Shown here: in pieces, positions 25,557 through 36,842 of the stretch
Layout: every line of letters begins with the position of its first letter
How positions within the stretch are numbered: position 1 is the first letter of the stretch
Assembly (NCBI RefSeq): GCF_027244095.1
Contig: NC_069662.1
Location: forward strand, 18,006,501 to 18,070,500
Origin: Hemicordylus capensis
Taxonomy: Eukaryota; Chordata; Lepidosauria; Squamata; Cordylidae
Length of the DNA stretch: 64,000 bases
Direction: 5' to 3'
Translations under genes and position numbers: made by a program
Notes under the pieces: generated by a model
Seen by the model: only the letters and a program-made list of their open reading frames with translations
What the model was told of the DNA's origin: nothing
Database searches by the model: none

Positions 25557-26754
25557 AGGAACTCAGAAAACTTCAAAGGAATTCTTTTGACGCGCTTTTT
25601 ATTTTTCCATAAATCCTACACTTAATTTCAGAAACAATTGTTCCTTGTTCTTTTACATTTGAGAATGTCTAGATAAGCAATAACCACTTCGACAAGACTA
25701 CTGTTTAATTATTTCTCTCCTTTGTGTTTTTGGGCTGAAAAAAACAAAGATACGGAGGGGGAGGAGCGATTCTAAGGAAGGAATCAAAACCGCTTTGCAA
25801 CAAATATATTGTTGCTTTTAACCATGTTGTAACTGTAATCAAGAGCTCCCCCGGCATACACACACACCCCGAGATGGGAAATTTTCATTTGTGGAAATAG
25901 GCTGTTTTACTCTATACTCAACTAGAATTCAGACTAAAGCTGTAAGCAAAGAAGTTAGACTGATTGAACACAATGAGTAAACATGAACTGCTCCTGAATA
26001 AATATACACTGCATTGCAGAAGAACCCCAGCATTCATCACATTATTTCAAAATAGATATGCTAAGTCTATAAATTTACTCCAGGAATCTCAGAGTTTATA
26101 CTTGTCTCCAGATGTCTAAGGCATTTGCAAGGAAAGGAAACAAGTTTGCTTAGGAGAATGGGTGGCTTTTAGCAGAGCCCTTGAGAGCAGAAAATTGAGT
26201 CCCCATGGAAGCCTCTTATTTTATTTTATTTATTTATATTTATATAAATTTATATAAATTAAATATATTTATTCCATTTATTTTGGAGCACTGCCTTCTT
26301 AGGTTTTCTATCAATATATTGATTATACTTCAAAAGTTACAATAGAATACAAAATCACAAAGGTACGACAAAAAATTTCATACTACAAACACACACACAC
26401 ACACTTAATCCTGACATTACATCACTAAATGTGTTTTACAAAGATAAATATACAACAAAGAGAGAAGAGTAAGAGTCCCATGAAAAGTATGAAAAAAACC
26501 TATATTTTCTTCATCTTCTAGTAATTGGTTGAATCCTTCATCCATGGTCAAAACTTTACCCACTTCCACTAGTGGAGTCAATCCTTCTAGAAGGCCACCA
26601 ACATAAATGTTTTAAAACAAATTTTACAATAATTGGTCTTTTTGGATATTAATTTCTCTGGACCTCTGAAAACCAAGAGCTAGTAAAACAAAAAGATCCA
26701 CCAATCTTACTGTACTCACCAGGAGGTCCCAAAGCCCTCCATCCGCTTCCATAT
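25557..26754. other. Gene-free AT-rich stretch
   Basis: No gene seen. It includes short A/T-rich runs at 26215-26285 and an (AC)n run at about 26390-26404. Confidence 0.5.
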
Positions 26755-26823
26755 CACGTATGTAGTACACCGCTCTGGGCTCCTTGGAGGAAGAGCGGGA
26801 TATAAATGTAAAAATAAAATAAA
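26755..26823 (+). mobile_element. tRNA-headed SINE (family C), 3' end
   Basis: GTAGTACACCGCTCTGGGCT, then CTTGGAGGAAGAGCGGG and an A-rich tail. It ends about 20 bp from the H1 pseudogene. Confidence 0.65.
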
Positions 26824-26840
26824 TATCTGCAGCCCCTCAG

Positions 26841-26985
26841 AGTCACTTCAAGCACTGCCTTCTTAGGCTTGGCCACTTTCATTTTCAAGGTCAAGACTGA
26901 CTTTAGCCTTCATAGTCTTGGCTTTGGGGAGACTTTTGGTCACTTTTTTGGGCTTAGCAGATTGGGCCTTCTTGGGGGTCTTAGC
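26841..26985 (-). pseudogene. H1 pseudogene: lysine-rich tail only
   Basis: On the reverse strand this stretch aligns with the last ~48 codons of the intact H1 genes in the same order: a TTGGTCACTTTTTTGGGCTT block (intact: TTGGTCACCTTCTTGGGCTT), GGCCTTCTTGGGGGTCTT, and CTGCCTTCTTAGGCTTGGCC. The match is clear but carries many substitutions, including loss of the stop region. No globular domain, promoter or stem-loop is present. It is the remains of a third H1 gene, much older than the two arms. Confidence 0.8.
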
Positions 26986-27059
26986 TCATTCCCCCTCCCC
27001 ATCTGCTTTTACCTCAGTTCTCTTCTCTTCCCTCTTTTGTTCACTCTGTGACAGATTTT

Positions 27060-27155
27060 AGATTGGAAGTTCCTTGGGGCAGAGACCTGCTCTCTTCTAC
27101 TGTGTAAAGGATCACACACACTGATTGCAATGAATAAATATCATTAAATAAATAA
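27060..27155 (+). mobile_element. LINE 3' end fragment
   Basis: AGATTGGAAGTTCCTTGGGG, then an AATAAATA-rich end, similar in build to the L2-type tails. Confidence 0.5.
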
Positions 27156-27229
27156 ATAATATACAGCCCCTCCAGGTTTCCTGACAAATATGTGTATCTT
27201 CTTGACCATTTTGAGGACTAACAGAAGTT

Positions 27230-28667
27230 GTCCCAGCACACACTATCATATTTCTTCATTTTGTTTCTCCTATCTGGAACTAATAAAGTAGATATAATAT
27301 TCCCCTTGAAAGAGCAAGTGTCTGCAGCTTGGGTATGTTGCTGCACCCAGCTCTGCCTTTGGATGCCCCTGGAGGCGGTGGCCAGGGGTGCCTTTGCACA
27401 TCTTCAGCTAGTGCACCAGCTGTGGCCCTTTCTCGAGAAGGCAGATCCAACCACAGTTACCCATGCCCTAGTCACATTGTGGCTGGATTACTGCAATGCA
27501 CAATACATAGGGCTGCCCTTGAAGAATATTCAGAAACTTCAGTTGGTGCAGAATGCAGCTACCAGGGTTCTCTCTGGAACTGCTCGCTCAGAGCACATTA
27601 TACTTATTCTGACAGAGCTGGTTGCCAATTTGTTTCTGGATCCAATTCAAGGTGCTAGTTATTACCTTTAAAGCCCTTAACATTTTGGGCCCTGGATACC
27701 TGAAGGACCACCTGCTTCCAAGGGTTTCTGCCCACCCAACAAGATCGTCAGTGGGGTCTTTGCTCCATGTGCCGTAGTGATGTGCACGGAACCACAGAGG
27801 CATGGTTCAACGCCAGTGGGGGTCTCCCTTTAAGGGCGGGGGGTTGCACTTACCCCTCTCGCTACTTCCCCCCTGCCGGCACTCTGTTTTTAAAAAAGGT
27901 TTTTGAGGCAGTAGTGTTCCCCCCACCGCCCCTGCCCCTGTTGTTGCCTGGAAATACAGGAAGTATGGGCTGCATGTGCACCCGCTGCCCCATGCGCGCA
28001 CCCACCACACACATCGCACATTGCATGCACACGTCACGCACGCAACATGTGCACATGATGTGTGCATCGGCAGGCACACGCACAGCCTGTACTTCCTGTA
28101 TTTCCAGGCAACAACAGGGGCAGGGGCGGCAGGGAGGAACGCTGCCGCCTCAAAAACCTTTTTTAAAAATGGAGTGCCGGTGGGGGGAAAGTGGCAGGAG
28201 GGCTAAGTGCAAACCCCCCCCCCTTAAAAGGAGACCCCACGCTGGCATTGAACTTCGAACCGGCACCAGCACGAACCGGTTCGCAGGCCTTTTGCATGGC
28301 CTTCGGTCCAGTTCATGCACATCCCTAATGTGCCGACACTGAGAGAGACTAGATTGTTGTGCACACAGGACAGGGCCTTCTCTGTTGTTGCCCCCAGTGG
28401 AATGCTGTCCCCAGTGAATGTTCGCTCTGTGACAGCTCTGGCTGCTTTAAAAAAACAACAACTCAAGACCTTTTTATTCACTCAGGCTTTTACCTTCTAG
28501 AGGTTGCCAGGTTTTTCAGCTTCCTTGTGTTTGTTTTTGTTTTAACGTTTAATTGATTTTAAGGTTTTAAATGTAATTTTTATGGAATTTTCTTGTATTT
28601 TAACTTTTGTAAACTGCCTTGAGATGCTTAATGAAAGGCAGTATAAAAACTGAATGAATAAATAACC
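27230..28667 (+). mobile_element. L2 LINE 3' part, interrupted by a hAT foldback
   Basis: The forward frame reads as the end of an L2 reverse transcriptase: LVTLWLDYCNAQYIGLPLKN then IQKLQLVQNAATRVLSGTAR, a well-known L2 motif. The 3' UTR resumes after the inserted element (28336 on) and ends TGAATGAATAAATAA. The 5' part of the LINE is missing. Confidence 0.8.
27775..28327. mobile_element. Long foldback hAT-type MITE with exact 8-bp duplication
   Basis: This 553 bp element begins TAGTGATGTGCACGGAACC and ends in the reverse complement of TAGGGATGTGCATGAACTGG. It is flanked by ATGTGCCG at 27767-27774 and 28328-28335, an exact 8-bp duplication. The two halves are mirror images almost throughout (for example GGAAATACAGGAAGTATGGG against its complement near 28090), so the single strand would form one long hairpin. 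No transposase. Confidence 0.88.
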
Positions 28668-28679
28668 TATTATGATTTC

Positions 28680-29530
28680 TCATATTTCTATACCTAGTAT
28701 GTTACTTTCAAGGCAGTTTATATAAAATAATATAATTTGGAAACAGAATACATTAGAAACAAAACAAAAAGAAAAAAAGAAAAAGAAAAGCCAGGCAGAA
28801 GAGGTGTGTCTCGAGGATTTTTTTAAAAAAAATTAAAAAAAAATTAAACCAACATGGTGACTATTCAAGTTTCTTTCTCTGCTTTGAAAAGTACCAGATT
28901 TAGCTATCCAGGACAAAATTTCTAGTATTGGAGAAAAAAGGACTTTGCCAATGAGGGAATCAATATGCCATACAATCATTAAGCAACACTACATGATTTG
29001 GTTTCTAAGCAACTTTAATTTAGGTGGCACACAAGGTATGATCCCATTTTATCTATTTATTTATTTACTGCCTGATACATACATCTCTAGGCACTGTACA
29101 CAATCCTAATTACAATATAAATACAAAAACAAACAAAACACTTTTACAGGATAAAAACAATTAAACACATTTCACAGAGTGAAACAATTAAAATAATTTC
29201 ACAGGATAAAAACAATTAAACCATTTAAAATTGAATGAATGCATTTATTATTACGGTCAGTGACCAGTATTCAAAAAATAAAATGGAAAATAAAATAAAA
29301 ATGAAATGAAATGAAAAACAGAACTGGATAATAAGAGTATCAAAACATATACATACAGAAGTCTCAATTCCAATTCATCAACTGCTCCCACCTCAGTTTG
29401 TATGCTGTGGCACAGAATCTTGCTACTCTAGATGGAATGGCTGTATAGTGGTCTGCCAGAAGGAAGTATAATACTCTTCTGATCAATCTGGCATATTTTT
29501 AAAAAGTGGGCCAACAGTTTAAAATTAATT
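28680..29530. other. Repeat-derived, gene-free stretch
   Basis: AT-rich with LINE-like 3' UTR pieces (for example ATCTATTTATTTATTTACTG near 29050) and (AAAT)n. No gene. Confidence 0.45.
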
Positions 29531-29539
29531 TTAATTAAA

Positions 29540-30663
29540 ACCTTGAGAAAACAGGTGTGTCTTAAGGGTCTTTTAAAAGGCAACCAGAAGTGGGAAAGTT
29601 CTTATTTTGACAGGGAGTGCATTCCAAAGCCCTGGGGCAGCCACAGAGACATCCCAGTCCTGAGTCACATCCACACAAGCTGGTGGTAACCGTAACTGGA
29701 CCTCCTCAGATGATCTAAATAGGCAGCAGGTTCATGACAAAGGTGCTCTCTCTCCTGGACCTAAGCTGTTCAGGGCCTTATTGGTAATGAACAGCACATT
29801 GTATTTCACTCAGAATAGCAATAGCAATAGCACTTACACTTATATACTGCTCTATAGCTGGAAGCTCTCTAAGCAGTTTACAATGATTTAGCATATTGCC
29901 CCCCAACATTCTGGGTACTCATTTTACCGACCTCAGAAGGATGGAAGGCTGAGTCAACCTTGAGCCCCTGGTCAGGATCGAACTTGTAACCTGCTGGTTA
30001 CAGGGCGGCAGTTTTACCACTGCGCCACCGGGGCTCTTCAGAAACATAGCAGCAGCAAGATTATTTCAGAATCTGTGTTTTATGGTCCCTTCATGTTGCC
30101 CCAGAAACCAACCTGGCTGCCGCATTCTGTTCCACATAGAGTGCATTACAGTAGTCAAGCCTGGAGGTCACCAGCATACGTACTACTGTTTTAAGGTCAT
30201 TTGCCTCCAGAAATGGGCATAGCTGATGTATGCTAAAACATGCTCCTGGCCACTGCCTCAGCCTGAGAAACCAGAGTGAGTTTTAGATCCAGGACCACTC
30301 CCAAGCTGATCTTTCAAGTGGAGTGCAACCTTGAAAGTGCAACCCCATCAAGAACAGGTAGATCTAAAGCATCTGTCAGGTCTTGACCCCCTCAGTCAGT
30401 ACCTCTGTCTTATTTGGATTCAACTTCAGTTTGTTATCCCTCATCCAGCCCATTATCTCTAAGCAGGCATTTAGAGAAGTTATGCCATTTCCTGATGAAG
30501 TTGATAGGGAGAAATAGATGTGGGCATAATCAGCATATTGATGACACCCTGCACCAAATGTCCTGATCTCTCCCTGCGGTTTCATGTAGATGTTAAAGAA
30601 CATTGGAGACAGTAAGGAGCCTTGTGGAGCTCCAACATTCACTTTACTCCTCCTCCTACTCAA
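29540..30663 (-). mobile_element. L2 LINE fragment with reverse-transcriptase piece
   Basis: On the reverse strand 30376-30663 reads VGAPQGSLLSPMFFNIYMKP, then GAGCHQYADY (the catalytic YADD box, here with Tyr in place of the second Asp) and LNPNKTEVL, a typical L2 reverse-transcriptase core. The rest is its decayed downstream part. A SINE sits within it at 29812-30040. Confidence 0.75.
29812..30040 (-). mobile_element. tRNA-headed SINE (fourth type) inside the L2 fragment
   Basis: The reverse-strand head reads GGTGGCGCAGTGGTAAAACT and AAGTTCGATCC (B box), followed by CAAGGTTGACTCAGCCTTCC. It is a different family from A-C. Confidence 0.65.
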
Positions 30664-30669
30664 AACTGA

Positions 30670-30922
30670 ACAAAACTAAGAGGGGTTTGGATAACTTCAT
30701 GGAGGAGAGGTCTATCATCGGCTACTACTTGGAGGGCTGTAGGCCACCTCCAGCCTCAAAGGCAGGAGTACCAGTTGCAGGGGAGTAACAGCTGGAGAGA
30801 GGGCATGCCCTTAACTCCTGCCTGTGGCTTCCAGCGGCATATGCTGGGCCACTGTGCGAAACAGGATGCTGGACTAGATGGGCCTTGGGCCTGATCCAGC
30901 AGGGCTGTTCTTATGTTCTTGC
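30670..30922 (+). mobile_element. CR1 LINE 3' end
   Basis: It runs from GAGGGGTTTGGATAACTTCA to GGGCTGTTCTTATGTTCTTG, matching the reverse-strand copies at 12427 and 42243. Confidence 0.7.
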
Positions 30923-31047
30923 TTCTTTCTTCTGCCCTAAAATGCAGCGGAAATCCTTTTGCACGAAAAGCAGCTTATCCTAAGAGAGCACACTTTCCTG
31001 GGAGTAAATCCTACCCAACACAGATGTGCTGTACACAGCAGGGAGGA

Positions 31048-31521
31048 CAGGGGCGGAGCCACTATTGTGTGAACAGGTTAAAAGAATCTGGGCTCAGGGC
31101 CCATGCCTTATGCCCCAGCCAGCCCCCTGCATCTGATGTCAGATGCAGAGGGCGTGGCTGCACTCACACAGGGCCACGTACCCCCTTTGAAAATTCCAAC
31201 CTGCGCTGTATTTTCAGTGCGGCCAGGACCAACTCTCCCTACGTTTAAAGGCAAGGAAACGTGTTCTCATCCAGGCTGGGAAGCTGGCACTGGCTACACT
31301 TCTCAGAAACGGAGCTGGGAACGAAGCCTGGTCAGGAACGTGTCTCCCTGCCTTTTAAAGCAGGGAGAGCCTAGCGCCGGAATTTGCTCCCAAATGGGGT
31401 GCGCGCCCTTTGCGAGCGAAACCATGCCCCTGCCTCTGACATTAGACACCGGGCCATGGCTGGGGGGCGCGCTGCATGCAGCGGACTGAGGCTGCCACTA
31501 GCCTCCCTACGCTGGCCACTG
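31048..31521. mobile_element. Probable non-autonomous hAT element
   Basis: The left end CAGGGGCGGAGCCACTATTG matches the left end of the element at 46236 (CACGGGCAAAGCCACCATTG), and the right ends align (GCTGCCACTAGCCTCCCT / GCTGCCGCTGGTCTCCCT). I could not confirm a target duplication, so the limits are approximate. Confidence 0.6.
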
Positions 31522-31924
31522 CATACATGATTGTTCCAAGTCTGTGGAACACCAACTCTACTCCATTTCAGTACTACTACAAACTGCAGACTGTACTTTC
31601 CCCCATCATACTTCATCCTTTCCCCCCCTACATATTCTCGTACTAAAAATCCCACTCTGACAAGGAGTTCAGATGAACAAAAAAAACCCCTTGCTCACCA
31701 CTTCCTGCTGACTTCGGACACTAATTAAAAAGATACCATGCAGCTGTTATTTTAATTCCCGCCCTCCTTAAGAGACCAATGCTGCGACCTGCCATTTTTG
31801 CTTATTAGCTTTCGACAGCTTATCACAAATTCAAAGCTTTGAACGATGAATTCCATTTAAGAGGCGAGTTGCTTCATGTAAACCCACGGCGTTAAGTAAT
31901 AAGGAGGCAACCGGTTAGACAGAG

Positions 31925-32003
31925 AATCCTGATTGGCTAAGCTGGTGACGTAAGTATTACCAACATTTTTGAATTTCCCACTCTACCCTGCAATTGGACA
32001 ATC
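31925..32003 (-). promoter_or_regulatory. Orphan H3-type promoter (no gene downstream)
   Basis: On the reverse strand it has the H3 promoter layout: distal CCAAT (31993-31997), then GGGAAATTCAAAAATGTTGG, then AGCCAATCAGG (CCAAT at 31932-31936). H3 copy 1 has GGGAAATTCAAAAGTTGC and AGCCAATCGGG at the same spacing. No TATA box follows, and the sequence where the coding region should lie (31450-31900) does not encode a histone. A CRE-like TGACGTAA is at 31946-31953. It is probably the relic of a lost H3 gene that once paired with H4 copy 2. Confidence 0.55.
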
Positions 32004-32560
32004 TCTAGAAGCCGCGGTTTTTTCTATACTATCGCTGGTTTCTTTGTTCTTGAGAGAAAAATTACACTACCCTCCCGACCCGGCGCTTTCATGATAGTGA
32101 AAACAGGATAAAATATCGCTCTAAACCAAGACGTGGGGAGAGAGGAAAAGAGCCGCTAGAATTTCTGAACACTGGAGCAGAATATAGCAACCCTACAGCA
32201 CACGTAAAGCATCAGCATAAGGAGTACTCTAGTTTCTCTAAATACAGCACATCCTTCAAAACAAAAGATAGCGACGGCTTTCACCCCGCTGATTGTTTCA
32301 CTGGGACTGGAATGGTTAAAACTGGAAAGCTTGCCATTCAAGCCATTAATCTCAACTGAAGGAAAAAAGGATAAATACCGTACTTAGTGCTTTGCCGCAA
32401 CAGTAAAAGTGGACTAAAAGAGCCAGTTACCCCAAATACCTTTAAAAAATATTTTAAGTGCTTCTTTAGTTGAAAAATACGATTTTATGGCGTACAGTCT
32501 ATCATATATTAATTTCCTATTTTAAGGCTACACCTTAAGTTTACTTAGAAATATTGTATA
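32004..32560. other. Gene-free stretch before H4 copy 2
   Basis: No gene. A weak stem-loop-like string (ACTAAAAGAGCC at about 32410) was considered and rejected as a histone 3' end. Confidence 0.4.
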
Positions 32561-32568
32561 AGCAATTG

Positions 32569-32609
32569 CAACTCTTTTCAGGAACTTGTGGGTGGCCCTG
32601 AAAAGGGCC
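32569..32609 (-). terminator. H4 histone 3' stem-loop and downstream element (copy 2)
   Basis: Reverse-strand GGCCCTTTTCAGGGCC is at 32594-32609, with a U7-type GAAAAGAGTTG at 32569-32580. Confidence 0.92.
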
Positions 32610-32640
32610 TTTGAACTAAATGCTTTGAAAGTTTTGGTAA

Positions 32641-33179
<539 letters not shown>

Positions 33180-33960
33180 CAAATAGCTCAATCACCTCGC
33201 TATACGTGAAGCGTGCGGAGCCTGACTAAGGGAGTGAGTTTTCTCTAATAGTGAATGTTTTCGTATGTAAATTCAAGAATCTGTTTTTAGTATGGCCGGT
33301 CAGGTCAATATCATGTAAATATATATATGACATAAAGGCGTTTCCAAGGAAAGGAGATCCAGCCACTGTTATGTTAGAACGGACACGTATAACTTATATT
33401 TTAAAGGTAGCCTTGATAGGAAAAAATCCAAAACGAACAGTTAAGATAATGACTTTACTGCGCCATCACAAAGTAGTTAGCAAGATTTCGAGTTCTGCTC
33501 TAGAATTCCGAAATTTGTGTTTGTTTTTGATAAACATTTCTGAACTAATTTTTAGGAGAGATGAAGAATTTTCCATTTGATTTATAAACGCTACAAGAGA
33601 GCTTGAGGAAAGGCTCTTAAATAGTAGTATATGTAGATTAGCAAAATCTAGCATCGATTATTTTGAGAAAACTTCGCTCTGGGCTCCGTGGAGAAAGAGC
33701 AAAATATAAAATGTTTTTTAAAAAATTTAAAAAATTAAAATAGTATCTCTAGTCAAGAGTATCCCTAGTATCCCTAAAGCGCTAGCTGTACGCATGTTAG
33801 CATATAGACTCCGCCCATCTTACTGGATACTTTTGTTGCTAAAACAAACAATGAAACAAAAAAGGGGGGGCGTTCTCTGAATGAGATCATTGGACCCAGC
33901 CCCGAGAATATCGTTCAATTAGCCATAAAGACCGCACAATGCCTCTCGCGATAGAATGAG
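33180..33960. other. Gene-free stretch between H4 copy 2 and H3 copy 2
   Basis: No gene seen. A SINE family C remnant (CTCTGGGCTCCGTGGAG) lies at about 33677-33710. Confidence 0.5.
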
Positions 33961-33973
33961 AACTAGCCTTTAA

Positions 33974-34066
33974 CCAATCCTTCTGCAGCCCGGGAAAATC
34001 TCTCTATTTAATTAATGGCTTCCATGTTCTCTGAGCCAATCAGGTAAGGAGAGGTGGCTATAAATA
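33974..34066 (+). promoter_or_regulatory. H3 promoter (copy 2): CCAAT boxes and TATA
   Basis: Distal CCAAT at 33974-33978, a CCCGGGAAAA block, proximal CCAAT at 34036-34040 and TATAAATA at 34059-34066. The layout matches copy 1 but the sequence does not, which shows that the arm identity stops at the coding region. Confidence 0.85.
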
Positions 34067-34111
34067 TCCACGAGTTGCTAACGCCTTCTCTATTTCATTC
34101 AAGAAGATTGA

Positions 34112-34546
<435 letters not shown>

Positions 34547-34580
34547 GTTCCCCGGCATCTCGCATTCCGAACGACCCAAA

Positions 34581-34621
34581 GGCTCTTTTAAGAGCCACCA
34601 CTTTTTCACTTAAAGGAGCTG
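34581..34621 (+). terminator. H3 histone 3' stem-loop and downstream element (copy 2)
   Basis: GGCTCTTTTAAGAGCC at 34581-34596, followed by ACCAC, with TAAAGGAGCTG as the U7-type element at 34611-34621. Confidence 0.92.
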
Positions 34622-34715
34622 CGTCTTTGCTGCACTTGGGAGCCGAAATGGTTCGTATCCTGTTATGTCTGTATCAATAAGCACACGCTTAGAATGGCGG
34701 AGATGGTGAACAGGG

Positions 34716-34805
34716 GAGTTCTCACTAGGAAAGCAGGACTGTATTAGGCAGCAGTATAGAGAGTTCTCACTAGGAAAGCAGGACTGTATTAGGCAGCAGT
34801 ATAGA
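34716..34805 (-). repeat. Tandem duplication, 45-bp period, two copies (mirror)
   Basis: The same duplication as 22752-22841, seen in the right arm. Confidence 0.9.
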
Positions 34806-35487
34806 AAACGCGTGTAGTGGTTTAGTGCCGTGAATGCGTAGTTTAGGGCAAGGGTCGGAAAGCGACTCAGAAGTGATGCAGGAAGGGGGAATCGTGGGTT
34901 GGAGGCGTAAACACTCCAGCTTCAGAGCTTGCTAGCACATGGAAGAGACAAGAATCCACCCCCGTGAATCACAATTCACAGCTCGAGGCACACCGAAGCT
35001 CGTATTCTCTGTCGGGTTATGTGATTAAAATGCGCAAATAAAGCACGAACGTGGGGCGGGGAGGTTTATTCTATTTCAAGGTGGACACAGGGGACTAGGA
35101 ACCCTATATTTCAGCAACCTCGCTAGGTTCTCATGCGAGGATGCATTTCTCCCCTCACACGCCTGTTAAAGGTACAGAAGTTTGCTATTTGCTCATCGCT
35201 TAATGTAGAAACGCAGACACGTTTCTTCGCTGGCACATTAAATGTACTCTCGGTCCTCTTACTCTCTCTGCTTCTCAGTGTCGGGAAGTAGGCGGGAAAG
35301 GCTTGCAGTCTGCTGCGATGCACCTTTACCTGCAAGCAAGTCCCATTAGGTGGAATTGCTTCCCTGCTAGCTAGTGCACACAGGCAGCCTTCAAGCACCC
35401 GAAGGTGCATCTCAAGAAACCCCAAGCTCTCTCTGCGGGCAGAACTATGGGGGAAGAGATCAGCAGAGTGGGCACGGAGAAGGAATT

Positions 35488-35528
35488 CAGCTCTCTTTCG
35501 GAAGTGGTGGGTGGCTCTTAAAAGAGCC
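35488..35528 (-). terminator. H1 histone 3' stem-loop and downstream element (copy 2)
   Basis: Mirror of 22029-22069: the stem-loop is at 35513-35528 and the U7-type element at 35488-35499. Confidence 0.92.
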
Positions 35529-35565
35529 TTTGGGACGAGAGAGACGAGTCTCCGAGGAAGCCTCT

Positions 35566-36225
35566 TCACTTCTTTTTGGGCGCCGCCTTCTTGGGCTTGG
35601 CCACTTTAGCTTTCGGGGTCTTGGGCTTGGCTTTAACTTTAGCCTTGACTGCCTTGGCTTTCGCAGGACTCTTGGTCACCTTCTTGGGCTTGGCAGCCTT
35701 CGCCTTCTTGGGGCTCTTGGCAGCCTTCTTGGCCCCTGCAGCAGCAGGCTTTTTGGCCACTTTCTTGGGGCTCTTCTTCACAGCAGGCTTTTTGGGCTTC
35801 TTGGCGGCGCTGGCGGGCTTCTTGGCTGCCGGCTTCTTGCTCTTGACGGCGGGCTTCTTGCTCTTGGCCACCTTGTCCTTGCTGTCCTGCTGCTGCTTCT
35901 TGTTGAGCTTGAAGGAACCCGAGGCGCCGGTGCCTTTCGTCTGCACCAACGTGCCTTTGCTGACCAGGCTCTTGAGGCCCAGCTTGATGCGGCTATTGTT
36001 CTTCTCCACATCGTAGCCGGCGGCTGCCAGGGCCTTCTTGAGGGCAGCCAGGGACACCCCGTTGCGATCCTTGGAGGCGGCCACCGCCTTGGTCAGCAGC
36101 TCGGTGACGCTGGGGCCAGAAGCCTTGCGGGGCTTGGAAGCCCCCGCAGGCTTCTTGGCTTTCTTGGCCGGCGCCTTGGCGGCTGGCGCTGCTGCTGCCG
36201 GCGCTTCGGGAGCCGTCTCCGACAT
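35566..36225 (-). CDS. Linker histone H1 (copy 2)
   Basis: A 219 aa H1, identical in translation to copy 1, with the same N-terminal tail, winged-helix domain and Lys/Ala/Pro tail with SPKK-type sites. Gene, promoter and 3' end all lie inside the inverted-repeat arm, so the two H1 loci should give indistinguishable mRNAs. It is convergent with H3 copy 2, as H1 copy 1 is with H3 copy 1. Together they double the dosage of one H1 subtype. Confidence 0.97.
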   Translation of the reverse strand: MSETAPEAPAAAAPAAKAPAKKAKKPAGASKPRKASGPSVTELLTKAVAASKDRNGVSLAALKKALAAAGYDVEKNNSRIKLGLKSLVSKGTLVQTKGTGASGSFKLNKKQQQDSKDKVAKSKKPAVKSKKPAAKKPASAAKKPKKPAVKKSPKKVAKKPAAAGAKKAAKSPKKAKAAKPKKVTKSPAKAKAVKAKVKAKPKTPKAKVAKPKKAAPKKK

Positions 36226-36340
36226 GGCTTGGCCTCTCGAGGGTGCTGAAGTCAGAGAGGAGGAACCCCGCAAAGAAAAAACACCACGAGGACCTGCTGC
36301 AAAAGTAAAGTCTCTGGACTCCGGCAAAGGAGCTGCCTAG

Positions 36341-36436
36341 TATTTATAGGGGCGGAGCTGCGCCCTGATTGGTGCGTTCGCAGCCCCTGCTCTGCCAGCG
36401 CCAGAAATGGCTCCCAGACCCTGCAACTTTGTGTTT
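36341..36436 (-). promoter_or_regulatory. H1 promoter (copy 2): TATA, CCAAT, H1 box
   Basis: Mirror of the copy 1 promoter: TATAAATA 36341-36348, CCAAT 36368-36372 and the AAACACAAA box 36428-36436, all on the reverse strand. Confidence 0.85.
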
Positions 36437-36842
36437 CTTGCGTGTCACAAAATGGCAAAAATATTGACAGCCCCGCTTCGGAGCGGAGCGAAGTCCCGTG
36501 GAATCGGACGGGGAGGACCTCGCCTTCCCGAGCCTGGCCGCCTCTTGCTCGGGGGACGCGGGGTCTGAGAGAAAAGCCTGCAGAAAGGCGGCAGCTTCCA
36601 GCTTCTGGTGTCTCCGACTCGGAAATCTTTTGCTTTTTCTCGTAAATTAAAACCGTCTCTTTGGGATCAGGGGCTGGGAAAGTGCCTGGGGTCAATCTTG
36701 GGGGGGTCTGGACCCCGTGGGTAAGGGAGGCAGCGGTCCCCGGAGGGTCACTTGCTGATAAAGGCTGTTTGAATTGTCTCAAGTAACACATTCATTCATT
36801 GACTTTGTGCTGGAAGAGAGGGGCCTTGCAGATAATTGCGTT

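Noticed and set aside
32404-32430. ACTAAAAGAGCC resembling half of a histone stem-loop
   Set aside because: The stem does not pair fully, and no histone coding remnant precedes it on either strand.
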